From positions 170,915 to 234,914 of the forward strand of contig JANLFU010000005.1 in NCBI GenBank assembly GCA_024653215.1: a stretch of DNA of 64,000 bases, given 5' to 3'. The notes under the pieces were generated by a model. It was not told the origin of the DNA. It was given only the letters and a program-made list of their open reading frames with translations, and did not search any database. Position 1 is the first letter of the stretch. Every line of letters starts with the position of its first letter. Origin of the DNA: Candidatus Saccharicenans sp. (GTDB lineage: Bacteria > Acidobacteriota > Aminicenantia > Aminicenantales > Saccharicenantaceae). The position numbers were made by a program, and so were the translations under genes. Of this stretch, positions 54,503 through 63,723 are shown piece after piece.

Positions 54503-55861
54503 ATGAGCTCAGGAGCCTGGAAGTTTCTGGCCTCACTCAGGCTGGCCATTGCTCTGCTTATTCTGATAATCATCCTGGCCGTTATCGGCACCCTGATTCC
54601 CCAGGAACAGGAAGCAGATTTCTACAGGCAGCATCTCCCCGGACTTTCCGGCCTGATTCTTTTTCTCAACCTTGACCATCTCTATCGTTCTCCCCTCTTC
54701 CTTAGCCTGGTTTTTCTGTTCCTGCTCAATCTTTTATTCTGCGCGCTGCAACAGTTGCCGGCCAGGTTCAGGCGGCTGAGAATCCAGGGGGAGCCAGGCG
54801 CGGGCACTGTTTCAGAGGGGCCAGAGCCGAGGGACCGTTCCCGCCTGGAACGATGGCTGGGAGACGAGCTGGCCCGGCTGCAGGATATTTTCAGGAAACG
54901 CCGGTACCGGGTCCGCCTGGTTAGCACGGAACAAGAAAAAATATTTCTGGCCAGAAAAGGCCTGCCTGGACTTTTCGGTCCGGAGCTGGTTCACCTGGGT
55001 TTGATAGTCATCATTGCCGGCGGGTTGATTTCGGCCATCTTCAGCCAGAGAATATCCCTCGCCCTAGTCGAGGGGCAGACTGAAAAAATCCCCGGCCAGA
55101 ATTTTTCGTTGCGGCTGGACAGGTTTACGACTGAATATTACCCCGATGGCTCGGTCAGAGACTGGAAGAGCCTGGTTTCTGTCCTGGAAAACGGGCAGGT
55201 CCGGCTTCAGAAGACCATCGAGGTCAACCACCCCCTTAAATACGGCCGGCTGAGTTTCTTCCAGATGAGCTACGGCCGGGACTGGGACCGCACCAGCCTG
55301 GAACTCGAAATAGGATGGCCCGAAGGTGGGATTCAAACCATCCGTATAAGAACCGGAGAATCCATAAACCTGGAAAATGGGGCCAGGTTAAAAGCACTGT
55401 CCTTTATCCCCGATTTCCAGGTAGATTCCAGCGGCCAGGCCTACAGCCGCTCGCCTGAGGCTGTCAATCCGGCCGCCCTGGTGGAAATGGTCGAGGGCGA
55501 CCGCCAGCTTTTTCTGGGCTGGGTTTTCTTCGGACATCCCGATCTCAACCGTTATCAGCGCCAGACCCGGCCTGGCCTGAAAATCAACCTCAAGAGCTTT
55601 TCCGCCCCGACGTTTTCGGTGCTCGAAGCTTCTTCCGACCCGGGGGCCAACCTGGTCTGGGTCGGGTCAGGACTGCTCATCCTGGGCCTGCTGGCTTCTT
55701 TCTACCTTCCTTACAGAGAAGTGCGACTCAAGCAAAGGGCTGGAGCTCATCCGGTCCTATCGACTTATGCCCGGAAGAACCGGGAAGCTTTCCGCCAGGA
55801 GGTAAGCCATCTTCTGGGCCTGGCCGGTAAAAAAGAATTAAAGGATAAGACCGATGAATGA
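54503..55861 (+). CDS. resB: Cytochrome c biogenesis protein ResB (Ccs1)
   Basis: A 452-residue membrane protein of system II cytochrome c maturation, which with CcsA moves heme across the membrane and attaches it to apocytochromes. Helices: LAIALLILIIILAVIGTLIP (about 15), LFLSLVFLFLLNLLFC, a helix in LVHLGLIVIIAGGLISAIF and the last at VWVGSGLLILGLLASFYLP. The large periplasmic domain lies between the third and last. The IPQ after helix 1 is family-typical. It overlaps ccsA by 8 bp. Confidence 0.9.
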   Translation: MSSGAWKFLASLRLAIALLILIIILAVIGTLIPQEQEADFYRQHLPGLSGLILFLNLDHLYRSPLFLSLVFLFLLNLLFCALQQLPARFRRLRIQGEPGAGTVSEGPEPRDRSRLERWLGDELARLQDIFRKRRYRVRLVSTEQEKIFLARKGLPGLFGPELVHLGLIVIIAGGLISAIFSQRISLALVEGQTEKIPGQNFSLRLDRFTTEYYPDGSVRDWKSLVSVLENGQVRLQKTIEVNHPLKYGRLSFFQMSYGRDWDRTSLELEIGWPEGGIQTIRIRTGESINLENGARLKALSFIPDFQVDSSGQAYSRSPEAVNPAALVEMVEGDRQLFLGWVFFGHPDLNRYQRQTRPGLKINLKSFSAPTFSVLEASSDPGANLVWVGSGLLILGLLASFYLPYREVRLKQRAGAHPVLSTYARKNREAFRQEVSHLLGLAGKKELKDKTDE

Positions 55862-56666
55862 ATTTTCATTCCTTCTCCTGGCCTTCATCACCTATCTGCT
55901 GGCCATGCTGGCCGGCTTTATTTCTTTATTCAGGCCCAAAATCCACTGGCGCCGTGTTTCTTATTACCTGGGACTGGGCGGGCTGATACTCCACACCATT
56001 TCCCTGATCACGCGCACGGTGCACAGCGGCCAGGCTCCCTTCACCACCATGTACGAATCGGTCAGTTTCCTAGCCTGGAGCTGTGTCCTGGCAGTCATCA
56101 TCTTTGAACGAAAATTTCGCCTGGAAAAAACCGGACCTTATCTCTGGCTGGTGGTGGTGGCCCTGATGGCCCTGGCCTCTTCGCCAGCCCTGCCCAAGGC
56201 AGTCAACCCGCTTGTTCCCGCGCTTCAGAGTTACTGGCTGTGGCTTCACGTTTCGGTGACGCTTCTGGGAGAAGCCTTCCTGGCCGTGGCCTTCGTGGCC
56301 AGTCTTCTTTATCTTTTAACCCCCGAAAAGAAACTCAGCCAACCCGGCCAGGAAGCCAGGAGAGAAAAACTGGACCAGCTGGCCTACCGGGCCGTGGCCG
56401 TTGGCTTTCCCCTGTTCACCCTGGGGGCACTGGTGTTCGGCATGATCTGGGCCAGCAAGGCCTGGGGCCGTTACTGGGGCTGGGACCCCAAGGAAGTCTG
56501 GTCGCTAATTACCTGGCTGTTTTACGCTCTTTACCTTCACACCAGGCTGGTCCATGGCTGGAAGGGCAAGAGATCGGCCCTGATTGCGGTCCTGGGTTTT
56601 CTGGCTGCCCTGTTTACCTTTTTTGGCGTTAACTACTTCCTGAGTGGACTCCACAGCTACGCCTGA
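55854..56666 (+). CDS. ccsA: Cytochrome c biogenesis protein CcsA (ResC)
   Basis: A 270-residue heme-handling membrane protein with about eight helices. The tryptophan-rich WWD motif WGRYWGWDPKEVWS (about 204-217) is the heme-presenting site. Histidines in TISLITRTVHSG, WLWLHVSVTLL and LYLHTRLVHGW are candidates for heme ligands. It overlaps resB by 8 bp, giving a complete two-gene system II; the c-type cytochromes themselves are not in this window. Confidence 0.93.
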   Translation: MNEFSFLLLAFITYLLAMLAGFISLFRPKIHWRRVSYYLGLGGLILHTISLITRTVHSGQAPFTTMYESVSFLAWSCVLAVIIFERKFRLEKTGPYLWLVVVALMALASSPALPKAVNPLVPALQSYWLWLHVSVTLLGEAFLAVAFVASLLYLLTPEKKLSQPGQEARREKLDQLAYRAVAVGFPLFTLGALVFGMIWASKAWGRYWGWDPKEVWSLITWLFYALYLHTRLVHGWKGKRSALIAVLGFLAALFTFFGVNYFLSGLHSYA

Positions 56667-56909
56667 AGCGAGCCGGGGCCAAGCTGAAATAATTCGGACT
56701 GGCCGCCGTTAAAAAATCTGAACAATTGATGAAAACTTCTGCCCCAAAAAATATATGAAAAGCTATTCATATGTCGTCCTCGGAGAAAGCTCTAATTTAA
56801 TGGCCTCCGGGCAGGCGGTTCAAGCCCGTAGGTAATCGTCAGGACCTTGATTGGCAGAATTATGGGGTTTTTCCCGGATGTCCCCAGTTCTTAATTATGC
56901 AGCTTCTAG

Positions 56910-57791
56910 TTAGACCAGGCTGCGTTCAGCCGATTCGATGGTATTCATGAGCAGCATGGTTACCGTCATCGGGCCGACACCGCCGGGAACCGGGGTAATG
57001 GCCTCGGCCTTCTCCTTGATAGCTTCAAAGTCGCAGTCTCCGACCAGCCTGAAACCCTTGGGTGAGGTGGGATCGGGGACGCGGTTGACACCGACATCGA
57101 TCACCACGCAGCCTTCCCTGACCATGTCGGCGGTGATGGCCCGGGGAGCTCCCATGGCCGCCACCAGGATATCAGCCTGGAGGGTAAACTTTTTCAGATC
57201 GGGCGTGCCGGTATGGCAGACGGTCACAGTGGCATTGGCCCCGGGTTTTTTCTGCATCAGCATGGCCACCAGGGGCTTGCCGACGATGTTGCTGCGGCCG
57301 CAGACCACCACGTGCTTGCCCTCGGGACTGTAGCCGCTGCGAACCAGCATCTGCTGGACCCCGTAGGGAGTGCAGGGCAGCGGGCAGGGTTCGCCACGCA
57401 ACAGCCGGCCCACATTTATAGGATGAAAGCCATCAACATCTTTCTCCGGCGAGATAAAATTTATTACCTTGTCCGGGTTAACCCACTTGGGCAGCGGCAA
57501 CTGCACCAGGACACCATGAAACCTGGGGTCGCGGTTAAGTCGGTCAACCGTTTTCAGAATTTCTTCTTCCGAAGAGTCAGCCGGCAGGTGAACGGTTTCT
57601 TCGAAGATTCCGACTTCCTCGGCTCCCTTGGCTTTGGCCGTCACATAGGATACCGAGGCCGGGTCCTCCCCTACCAGGATGACACCGAGACCGGGGGTTA
57701 CACCCTTCTGTTTTAGCGCGGCAGCTCTGGTTTTCAGTTCCTCCCTGATAGAAGCGGCCACTTCTTTCCCGGATATGATTTTAGCTGGCAT
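56910..57791 (-). CDS. folD: Methylene-THF dehydrogenase/cyclohydrolase
   Basis: A 293-residue bifunctional one-carbon enzyme converting 5,10-methylene-THF to 10-formyl-THF. YVTAKAKGAEEVGI carries the catalytic Tyr/Lys; VQLPLPKWVNPDKVINFISPEKDVDGFHP is the cyclohydrolase/folate segment; VVCGRSNIVGKP is the NADP loop; TPVPGGVGPMTVTMLL is the C-terminal signature. GGGAGGAG precedes the ATG. Normal length, no oddities. Confidence 0.95.
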   Translation of the reverse strand: MPAKIISGKEVAASIREELKTRAAALKQKGVTPGLGVILVGEDPASVSYVTAKAKGAEEVGIFEETVHLPADSSEEEILKTVDRLNRDPRFHGVLVQLPLPKWVNPDKVINFISPEKDVDGFHPINVGRLLRGEPCPLPCTPYGVQQMLVRSGYSPEGKHVVVCGRSNIVGKPLVAMLMQKKPGANATVTVCHTGTPDLKKFTLQADILVAAMGAPRAITADMVREGCVVIDVGVNRVPDPTSPKGFRLVGDCDFEAIKEKAEAITPVPGGVGPMTVTMLLMNTIESAERSLV

Positions 57792-57879
57792 TTTCTCCTC
57801 CCTTGTTAAGACTGCCTCAATAAATTAGCCGACTTTATCTTTTCAGTCAATAAGAATTTCTGCAGCCGGATGAGTGCCC

Positions 57880-57908
57880 GGCCAGGCTGCTATTCTTACA
57901 GCCTGGCC
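57880..57908. repeat. Perfect 10-bp inverted repeat (hairpin)
   Basis: Arms GGCCAGGCTG (57880-57889) and CAGCCTGGCC (57899-57908) with a 9-nt AT-rich loop. It stands 95 bp after the end of the diguanylate cyclase gene and 90 bp before folD. There is no U-tract on either side, so it is not a standard terminator. Confidence 0.6.
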
Positions 57909-58002
57909 AATTAATGACTTCATGACAAAAAAATATCCCTGGGTCTGAAGCCTGATTTCAACCAGTATTGACTGAGCCGCTCTTGCCCTGCCCTGATTCC
58001 GC

Positions 58003-59142
58003 TCAGAGCTTTCTTTCCATAATCACTTTGTCTTCGGAATCAACCATGACCAGGAAATCACGGTTCTGCTTGGCCCTTAAGAGGGCCCGGTCGGCCCGGG
58101 CATAACACTGGAAAAAGTCCCGCAGCTCGCCACCGAAGATGATGCAACCGACAGAGAAGGTAACCGGCCACTCCACCCCCTGGCTTATCGTCTGGAACTC
58201 AGTTTTCAGTTTCATGAAAATGTTAAGGATGTCCACCTCGTTTTTTACCTCGGGAAAGAAAAACCCGAGCTCGTCGCCCCCGAGGCGCCCGATCAGGTCA
58301 GAAGACCTCATCTTCCTGGCTATGACCTGGCCCAGGTTCATCAGGATTTCATCGCCGACCAGGTGGCCGAGGGTATCGTTAATTTCCTTGAAGCGGTCCA
58401 GGTCCAGGATGCAGAAGGCCGAAAGCTCCCCGTTTGATTCTCTCCTGCTCAATAAACGCTTGGCCTCATCCATGAAAAAGCCCCGGTTGAGCAGCCCGGT
58501 CAGGCTGTCCACCTCGGCCAGCTTTCTCAGGGAAATGCCATGAAGGAAATTGTCACGGTTCAGTTTTTCCAGGTAATAGGCCACGGCCATGCCGATCAGG
58601 TTGGCCGAGAGCAGGAAAAAGTTGTTGTTGATGAAAACGTGCCTGGGCAAGGGATTGACCCACAGGCTGACCACCTCAAAACCGAGTATGATCAGCAGGC
58701 AGTTCACAGAGGCCCGGACGAAGCGCAGCCCCAAAAAAGTATAATTGTAAATCAGGACCAGCATCAGGCCCTGTGAATAAAGATACAGGGCCGGGTCCGG
58801 AATGAGGGCCAGCATGGCCAGAATCCCGCCGCCGCCGGCCAGAATTCCCAGGGAGGCTATCTCCTGGTAGTGCTGGATAAAAAATTTCTTCTTGAAAGAC
58901 AGCAGGAAGCAAACAATAAGAATCGGGTTGACGATGGCAAACCTGATAAACCAGATCCAGGGCCAGAGCGGACCCACGCTGACCGAATCCAGGACAGCAA
59001 ACACCGAGTACAGCAAGATGGCCAGGGCTATGGCCCAGCGGAACCGAACCACGGCCCGCTGGTGGTAGCTATCCAAAAATTTCTTTTCCAGCTCGGAATT
59101 GCCAAAGGTCAAAGTCAGTGGATTCAGGGTCGAGTTGGCCAT
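58003..59142 (-). CDS. Membrane diguanylate cyclase (GGDEF domain)
   Basis: A 379-residue inner-membrane enzyme making cyclic di-GMP. Residues 33-190 hold about six helices forming a sensor of no assigned family. The GGDEF domain (about 205-375) begins DSLTGLLNR, has FCILDLDRFKEINDTLGH, and its active site reads GGDEL (288-292), a tolerated variant. An allosteric inhibitory site RSSD (279-282) sits exactly five residues before GGDEL. No EAL domain is attached. Monocistronic. Confidence 0.9.
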   Translation of the reverse strand: MANSTLNPLTLTFGNSELEKKFLDSYHQRAVVRFRWAIALAILLYSVFAVLDSVSVGPLWPWIWFIRFAIVNPILIVCFLLSFKKKFFIQHYQEIASLGILAGGGGILAMLALIPDPALYLYSQGLMLVLIYNYTFLGLRFVRASVNCLLIILGFEVVSLWVNPLPRHVFINNNFFLLSANLIGMAVAYYLEKLNRDNFLHGISLRKLAEVDSLTGLLNRGFFMDEAKRLLSRRESNGELSAFCILDLDRFKEINDTLGHLVGDEILMNLGQVIARKMRSSDLIGRLGGDELGFFFPEVKNEVDILNIFMKLKTEFQTISQGVEWPVTFSVGCIIFGGELRDFFQCYARADRALLRAKQNRDFLVMVDSEDKVIMERKL

Positions 59143-59308
59143 CTCGGTTAATCCTGCTCACAAAAGTCCATAAGATTATATGAACAGGAAAGCCACAATG
59201 CAATAGTCATGAGAATATTTTTCCCCTTAAATTATCTGGTTCAAGCCGGCCAGCTTTTTCCCCGAAAACAGGCCAGGACACAGGCCATTCTGGCCACAGA
59301 CCGCGGGT

Positions 59309-59337
59309 TTGCTTGATAGGATTAAATATGCTAAAAT
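59309..59337 (+). promoter_or_regulatory. Promoter of yebC
   Basis: TTGCTT (59309-59314), 17-bp spacer, TAAAAT (59332-59337), about 30 bp before the ATG at 59367. Confidence 0.55.
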
Positions 59338-59366
59338 TTTTCCGCACTCAAGTTAAGGAGCAAGCC

Positions 59367-60122
59367 ATGTCTGGACATTCAAAATGGCATTCTATCAAGC
59401 ATAAGAAGGCCGCCGTTGATGCCAAGAGAGGCAAGCTGTTCACCAAGCTGATAAGGGAAATCAGCGTGGCGGCCAGGGCCGGCGGAGGCGACCCCGAAAA
59501 GAACCCCCGTCTGCGCAAAGCCATCGCCGACGCCAAGGCCGTGAACATGCCTTCCGATAATATCAAGAGAGCCATCATGAAGGGCACCGGCCAGCTGGAG
59601 GGTGCCGCCTACGAAGAAGTCGTCTACGAAGGTTACGGGCCGGGCGGAGTGGCCATCTACCTGACCGCCCTGACCGATAACAAGAACCGCACCGTGGCCG
59701 AACTCCGGCACATCTTTTCCAAGTTCGGTGGCCGCATGGGTGAATCGGGCTGCGTGGCCTGGATGTTCAAGCGGCAGGGTTACATAGATGTCGAAAAATC
59801 CAAGGCTGACGAAGAAAAACTCCTGGAAATTGCCCTTAACGCCGGGGCCGAGGACGTCCGGGATGACGGCAGCAACTTCGAAATAATCACCACCCCGGAA
59901 AAGTACGAAGCGGTCCTGGAAGCCCTGAAACAGAACAACATCGAAATCTCCACCTCCAACGTCGGTTACCTGCCCCAGAATTACGTCAAGCTGGAAGGCA
60001 AGCAGGCCGAACAGTGCCTGAAGCTCATTGAAGAACTGGAAGACCACGACGACGTTCAGTCGGTTTCCGCCAATTTTGACATAGACGAAGAAGAAATAGC
60101 CAAGTATTCCGCCGCCAGCTAA
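59367..60122 (+). CDS. yebC: YebC/PmpR family protein
   Basis: A 251-residue protein of the YebC family, DNA-binding regulators and, more recently, factors helping ribosomes on proline stretches. [23 protein letters not shown] is the conserved start, with AAG GAG 6 nt upstream; an in-frame ATG at 59313 would add 18 residues. Further motifs are [27 protein letters not shown] and [15 protein letters not shown]. It leads the ruvCAB-queA cluster, a widespread order. Confidence 0.95.
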   Translation: MSGHSKWHSIKHKKAAVDAKRGKLFTKLIREISVAARAGGGDPEKNPRLRKAIADAKAVNMPSDNIKRAIMKGTGQLEGAAYEEVVYEGYGPGGVAIYLTALTDNKNRTVAELRHIFSKFGGRMGESGCVAWMFKRQGYIDVEKSKADEEKLLEIALNAGAEDVRDDGSNFEIITTPEKYEAVLEALKQNNIEISTSNVGYLPQNYVKLEGKQAEQCLKLIEELEDHDDVQSVSANFDIDEEEIAKYSAAS

Positions 60123-60138
60123 TGGAATGGCCTGCTAA

Positions 60139-60651
60139 ATGAGGGTGCTCGGCCTAGACCCCAGCCTCCAGTCAACCGGCTTCGGTATCATCGAAAATGA
60201 CGGGGAAAAACTCCAGGCCGTTGCCTATGGAATCATCAAGCCAGAAAGCCGGGCCGAGTTTCATCACCGTTTAAACGAAATCCGGACAGAGCTGGAAAAG
60301 ATTATCGAACAATTTTCCCCGGACGAAGTGGCCATCGAAAATCCATTTTATGCCCGCAATGTCAGGACGGCCATTTCCCTGGGCCAGGTGCGGGGAGCGG
60401 TCCTGGTGGCCCTGGCCTCCAGGCATTGCCCTCTTTTTGAATATTCGGCCCTGGAAATTAAGAAAGCGGTTACCGGCTACGGACAGGCTGAGAAAGACCA
60501 GGTCCAGCGGATGGTCAAGATCCTGCTTGAGCTGGAAGATGACCGCATGCCGCTTGATGCCTCAGACGCCTTAGCCGCGGCCATCTGTCATCTGAATAAC
60601 CGCAGGCTGGAGCTAAAGCTGGAAGAAAACCATAAGAAAGAGAAAACATGA
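60139..60651 (+). CDS. ruvC: Holliday junction resolvase RuvC
   Basis: A 170-residue endonuclease cutting Holliday junctions. Catalytic carboxylates are visible: Asp7 in LGLDPS, Glu67 in AIENPFYARN, Asp140 and Asp143 in PLDASDALAAAIC. It overlaps ruvA by 4 bp. Normal length. Confidence 0.95.
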   Translation: MRVLGLDPSLQSTGFGIIENDGEKLQAVAYGIIKPESRAEFHHRLNEIRTELEKIIEQFSPDEVAIENPFYARNVRTAISLGQVRGAVLVALASRHCPLFEYSALEIKKAVTGYGQAEKDQVQRMVKILLELEDDRMPLDASDALAAAICHLNNRRLELKLEENHKKEKT

Positions 60652-61235
60652 TTGCTTATCTTAAAGGAAAAATCCTTCAGAAAAAGCCAGGCGAAGTGGT
60701 GGTAGCTACCGGGGGCGTGGGTTATTCCCTGCTCATTCCGCTTTCCACCTATTTCAAGCTGGGTGAAGCCGGCTCGGAAGTTGAACTCCAGGTTTATACC
60801 CACCTGACCGATGATTCGCTGCAGCTCTTTGGCTTTCTGACGCCCGAAGAAAAGGCTATCTTCTTAAAGCTCATCACCATTTCCGGAATCGGGCCTAAAA
60901 TGGCCATCAATATTCTTTCCGGCATAGAACCCAAGGAGCTCGAAGAGGCCGTCCGCGAAACCAACGTCACCAGGCTGTCGATGATACCCGGTATCGGTAA
61001 GAAAACAGCCCTGCGGGTGATAATGGAGCTGGCCGACAAAATCGAGAAGAAAGAGAAGGTCCTCTCCCGGAAGGAATCAAAAGAAAGAGAAGACCTGGTT
61101 TCGGCCCTGGTCAACCTCGGCTTCCGCCGCAAGGAATCGGAACAGGTGGTCGACCTGACCATAGGTTCCCTCGGCACCCAGGCCGGGTTTGACCTGCTGC
61201 TCCGGGAATGCCTAAAAAGAATGTCAAAAATCTGA
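60648..61235 (+). CDS. ruvA: Holliday junction helicase subunit RuvA
   Basis: A 195-residue DNA-binding subunit. The OB fold begins MIAYLKGKILQKKPGEVVV; two helix-hairpin-helix motifs follow (TISGIGPKMAINILSG and MIPGIGKKTALRVIMEL); the C-terminal domain III (about 150-195) binds RuvB. It forms tetramers on the junction and loads RuvB. Overlaps ruvC by 4 bp and is 42 bp before ruvB. Confidence 0.95.
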   Translation: MIAYLKGKILQKKPGEVVVATGGVGYSLLIPLSTYFKLGEAGSEVELQVYTHLTDDSLQLFGFLTPEEKAIFLKLITISGIGPKMAINILSGIEPKELEEAVRETNVTRLSMIPGIGKKTALRVIMELADKIEKKEKVLSRKESKEREDLVSALVNLGFRRKESEQVVDLTIGSLGTQAGFDLLLRECLKRMSKI

Positions 61236-61277
61236 TTTAATATTATAGAATAGGATAGAAAGGAACACAGGCCAGAG

Positions 61278-62291
61278 ATGCCGGCAATCCTGACCCCGGT
61301 CAAAACCCGCGAAGACGTTCTGTTCGAAGATAGCCTCCGGCCGCAAAAGTTCGACGACTTCATCGGCCAGGAAAACATCAAGGCCAACCTGAAAATTTTC
61401 ATCCAGGCTGCCCGGAAGAGGGGCGAGCACCTGGACCACGTCCTTCTTTACGGCCCGCCCGGGCTGGGCAAGACCAGCCTGGCTTACCTGATTTCCAGGG
61501 AACTCGGCGTTGGCATCAAGCCGACCTCCGGGCCGGTAATTGAAAAAGCCGGCGACCTGTCGGCCATCCTGACCAGCCTCCAGGACAAGGAAGTTCTTTT
61601 CATTGATGAAATTCACCGGCTCCATCCCTCGCTCGAAGAAATCCTCTACTCGGCCATGGAAGACTTCAGTCTGGATGTCATCATCGGCCAGGGACCTGGA
61701 GCCCGTAGCCACAAGCTGAGGATAAAGAGGTTTACCCTGGTCGGAGCCACCACCCGGGCCGGCCGAATCACCGCCCCGCTGCGCAGCCGCTTCGGAATCG
61801 TCCACCGGCTTGATTACTACCAGGTTGAAGACCTTAAGAAAATCATAATGCGCTCGGCCCGGATCCTGGGGGTTAAAGTCGAAGAGAGCGGGGCCGAGGA
61901 AATCGCCAAAAGAGCCCGCGGCACGCCCAGGATTGCCAACCGCCTGCTCCGCCGGGTCCGTGATTTTGCCGAGGTGAAGGGCGATGGGCAGATTGACGCC
62001 AGGATCGCCCGCCGGGCCCTGGACCAGATGGAAGTCGATGTGCTTGGCCTGGACGATGTTGACCGCAAGATTCTTATGACCATCATGGAAAATTTCGGCG
62101 GCGGGCCGGTCGGCATCAACACCATCGCCGCGGCCATAGACGAAGAAAAAGACACCATAGAATCGATTTACGAACCCTACCTGATGCGGCTGGGTTTCCT
62201 GGAGAGGACCCTGCGCGGCCGCAAGCTAACGGCCAGGGCCTATGAGCACCTGGGTTTCAAGCCCCCGGCCAACCAGAAAAAGCTGTTCTGA
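61278..62291 (+). CDS. ruvB: Holliday junction helicase ATPase RuvB
   Basis: A 337-residue AAA+ motor driving branch migration. Walker [10 protein letters not shown] (59-67), Walker [10 protein letters not shown], sensor 1 in LVGATTRAG, arginine finger region [10 protein letters not shown], and the C-terminal winged helix (ETIYEPYL-like [18 protein letters not shown]). All residues needed for activity appear present. Followed 11 bp later by queA. Confidence 0.96.
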   Translation: MPAILTPVKTREDVLFEDSLRPQKFDDFIGQENIKANLKIFIQAARKRGEHLDHVLLYGPPGLGKTSLAYLISRELGVGIKPTSGPVIEKAGDLSAILTSLQDKEVLFIDEIHRLHPSLEEILYSAMEDFSLDVIIGQGPGARSHKLRIKRFTLVGATTRAGRITAPLRSRFGIVHRLDYYQVEDLKKIIMRSARILGVKVEESGAEEIAKRARGTPRIANRLLRRVRDFAEVKGDGQIDARIARRALDQMEVDVLGLDDVDRKILMTIMENFGGGPVGINTIAAAIDEEKDTIESIYEPYLMRLGFLERTLRGRKLTARAYEHLGFKPPANQKKLF

Positions 62292-62302
62292 AAAGTTCCG
62301 AG

Positions 62303-63355
62303 ATGACCGAAAAAATTCTTCTTAAAGATTACGACTACGAGCTGCCGCCGGAACTCATCGCCCAGCAACCGCTGCCCGGACGCGATGACTCCAGGATGAT
62401 GGTCCTTAACCGCAGCCTGAAGACAATAGAGCATCGCCGGTTCAAGGAGATCGCCAATTTTTTTGAGCCCGGAGAGGTGCTGGTGCTCAATAATTCCCGG
62501 GTTATTCCGGCCAGGACCTGGGCTGTCAAGCGGGAGGGGGATGAAAAGAGCATAGAATTCCTTTTCATTAAAGAACAGAAGCCCGGAACCTGGGAAGTAC
62601 TCTGTCGTCCGGCAAAAAAGGTTCAAGAAGGAGACTCGCTGGTTTTTGACTGCAACCTGGAAGCCCGGGTAACAGGCCGCGGGCCGCTGGGCCACCGGCT
62701 GCTGGAGTTTAACACCACCGAGGTCCTGGCCAGGCTCAAGGAAATCGGGGTGGCGCCCCTGCCCCCTTACATCAAGCGCAAGAAGGGCGACCCGCGGTTC
62801 AAGAAAATTGATGCCGAAAGGTATCAAACCGTTTATGCCACCAGGGATGGTTCAATTGCCGCGCCCACAGCCGGGCTGCATTTCACCGAAAATATTCTGA
62901 ACGAGCTAAAACAAAAAGGCGTTGATATTCAATATGTAACCCTGAACGTCGGCCTGGCCACCTTTCAGCCGGTCAGGGTTGAAAAAATCACGGACCACCG
63001 GATGCTGGAAGAATCTTTTTACATCAGCCCGGAAACTGCCAGGGCTATTAACCTGGCCAGAAAAGAAGGTCGCCGGATAACGGCCGTCGGAACCACGGTG
63101 GTCAGGACACTGGAAAGCGCCTGGACGGAGAATGGGCTGCGAGCCGGAGAACACACTACCCGCCTTTTCATTTACCCCGGGTATCATTTTAAGGTGGTCG
63201 AGCGGATGCTGACCAACTTTCACCTCCCCCGCTCCACCCTGCTGATGCTGGTCTGCGCCTTTGCCGGCTATGACCTGGTCATGGCCGCTTACCGCGAGGC
63301 CGTCAGGGAACGCTACCGCTTTTTCTCCTACGGCGACTGCATGCTGATTGTCTGA
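62303..63355 (+). CDS. queA: S-adenosylmethionine:tRNA ribosyltransferase-isomerase
   Basis: A 350-residue enzyme adding the epoxy-cyclopentane ring to preQ1 in tRNA during queuosine synthesis. Motifs: YELPPELIAQQPLPGRDDSRM, LNNSRVIPAR, PPYIKR, YQTVYATRDGSIAAPTAGLHFT, TLNVGLATFQPVR, GTTVVRTLES and NFHLPRSTLLMLVCAF. Only queA of the pathway is in the window; it is part of the ruv transcription unit, an order seen in many bacteria. Confidence 0.95.
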   Translation: MTEKILLKDYDYELPPELIAQQPLPGRDDSRMMVLNRSLKTIEHRRFKEIANFFEPGEVLVLNNSRVIPARTWAVKREGDEKSIEFLFIKEQKPGTWEVLCRPAKKVQEGDSLVFDCNLEARVTGRGPLGHRLLEFNTTEVLARLKEIGVAPLPPYIKRKKGDPRFKKIDAERYQTVYATRDGSIAAPTAGLHFTENILNELKQKGVDIQYVTLNVGLATFQPVRVEKITDHRMLEESFYISPETARAINLARKEGRRITAVGTTVVRTLESAWTENGLRAGEHTTRLFIYPGYHFKVVERMLTNFHLPRSTLLMLVCAFAGYDLVMAAYREAVRERYRFFSYGDCMLIV

Positions 63356-63723
63356 GCGGCTATTTTATTAAAGAAAGAATTAACCTCAGCCTGGATTCCT
63401 CCCCCGCCCCTTTGAATTCTTTTAAATCTTGATTTTCCTGGCTAATATGTCCTTGGACGCAAGAAAATAAATTTGACAGAATTAAATTGATTATTTTATA
63501 TTTTAGCAGATGGGAGAGGGAAAATTCTTATAAAGATTCCTACCTTCTCAAAGGATGCCAACAGCAGTTTTTGCTGCGCCCCGTGTTCCAATTCAGCCAC
63601 CTGTTTATTAATTAAAATTTCAACCAAATCAATTCACCCCCATTTACCCCGGCCTAATTTTCAACCTGGCTTTTGAGTGGTAAAAATCTTATAAGACTTT
63701 CCCCGAGTGAAGCCAGATCCCAG
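63356..63723. other. Intergenic region between queA and the partial kinase gene
   Basis: About 370 bp with a strong promoter (listed at 63473-63502), a small GCAG/CTGC hairpin near 63555 and AT-rich DNA. The distance from that promoter to the kinase ATG (over 200 nt) leaves room for a long leader or small RNA; none is recognised. Confidence 0.45.
63473..63502 (+). promoter_or_regulatory. Consensus-like promoter upstream of the last kinase
   Basis: TTGACA (63473-63478) with TTATAT after 17 bp or TATATT after 18 bp (63497-63502). Expected start near 63510. Confidence 0.6.

Noticed and set aside
56810..56840. tRNA-like T-arm sequence GGTTCAAGCCC
   Set aside because: No matching acceptor, D or anticodon arm can be found around it.
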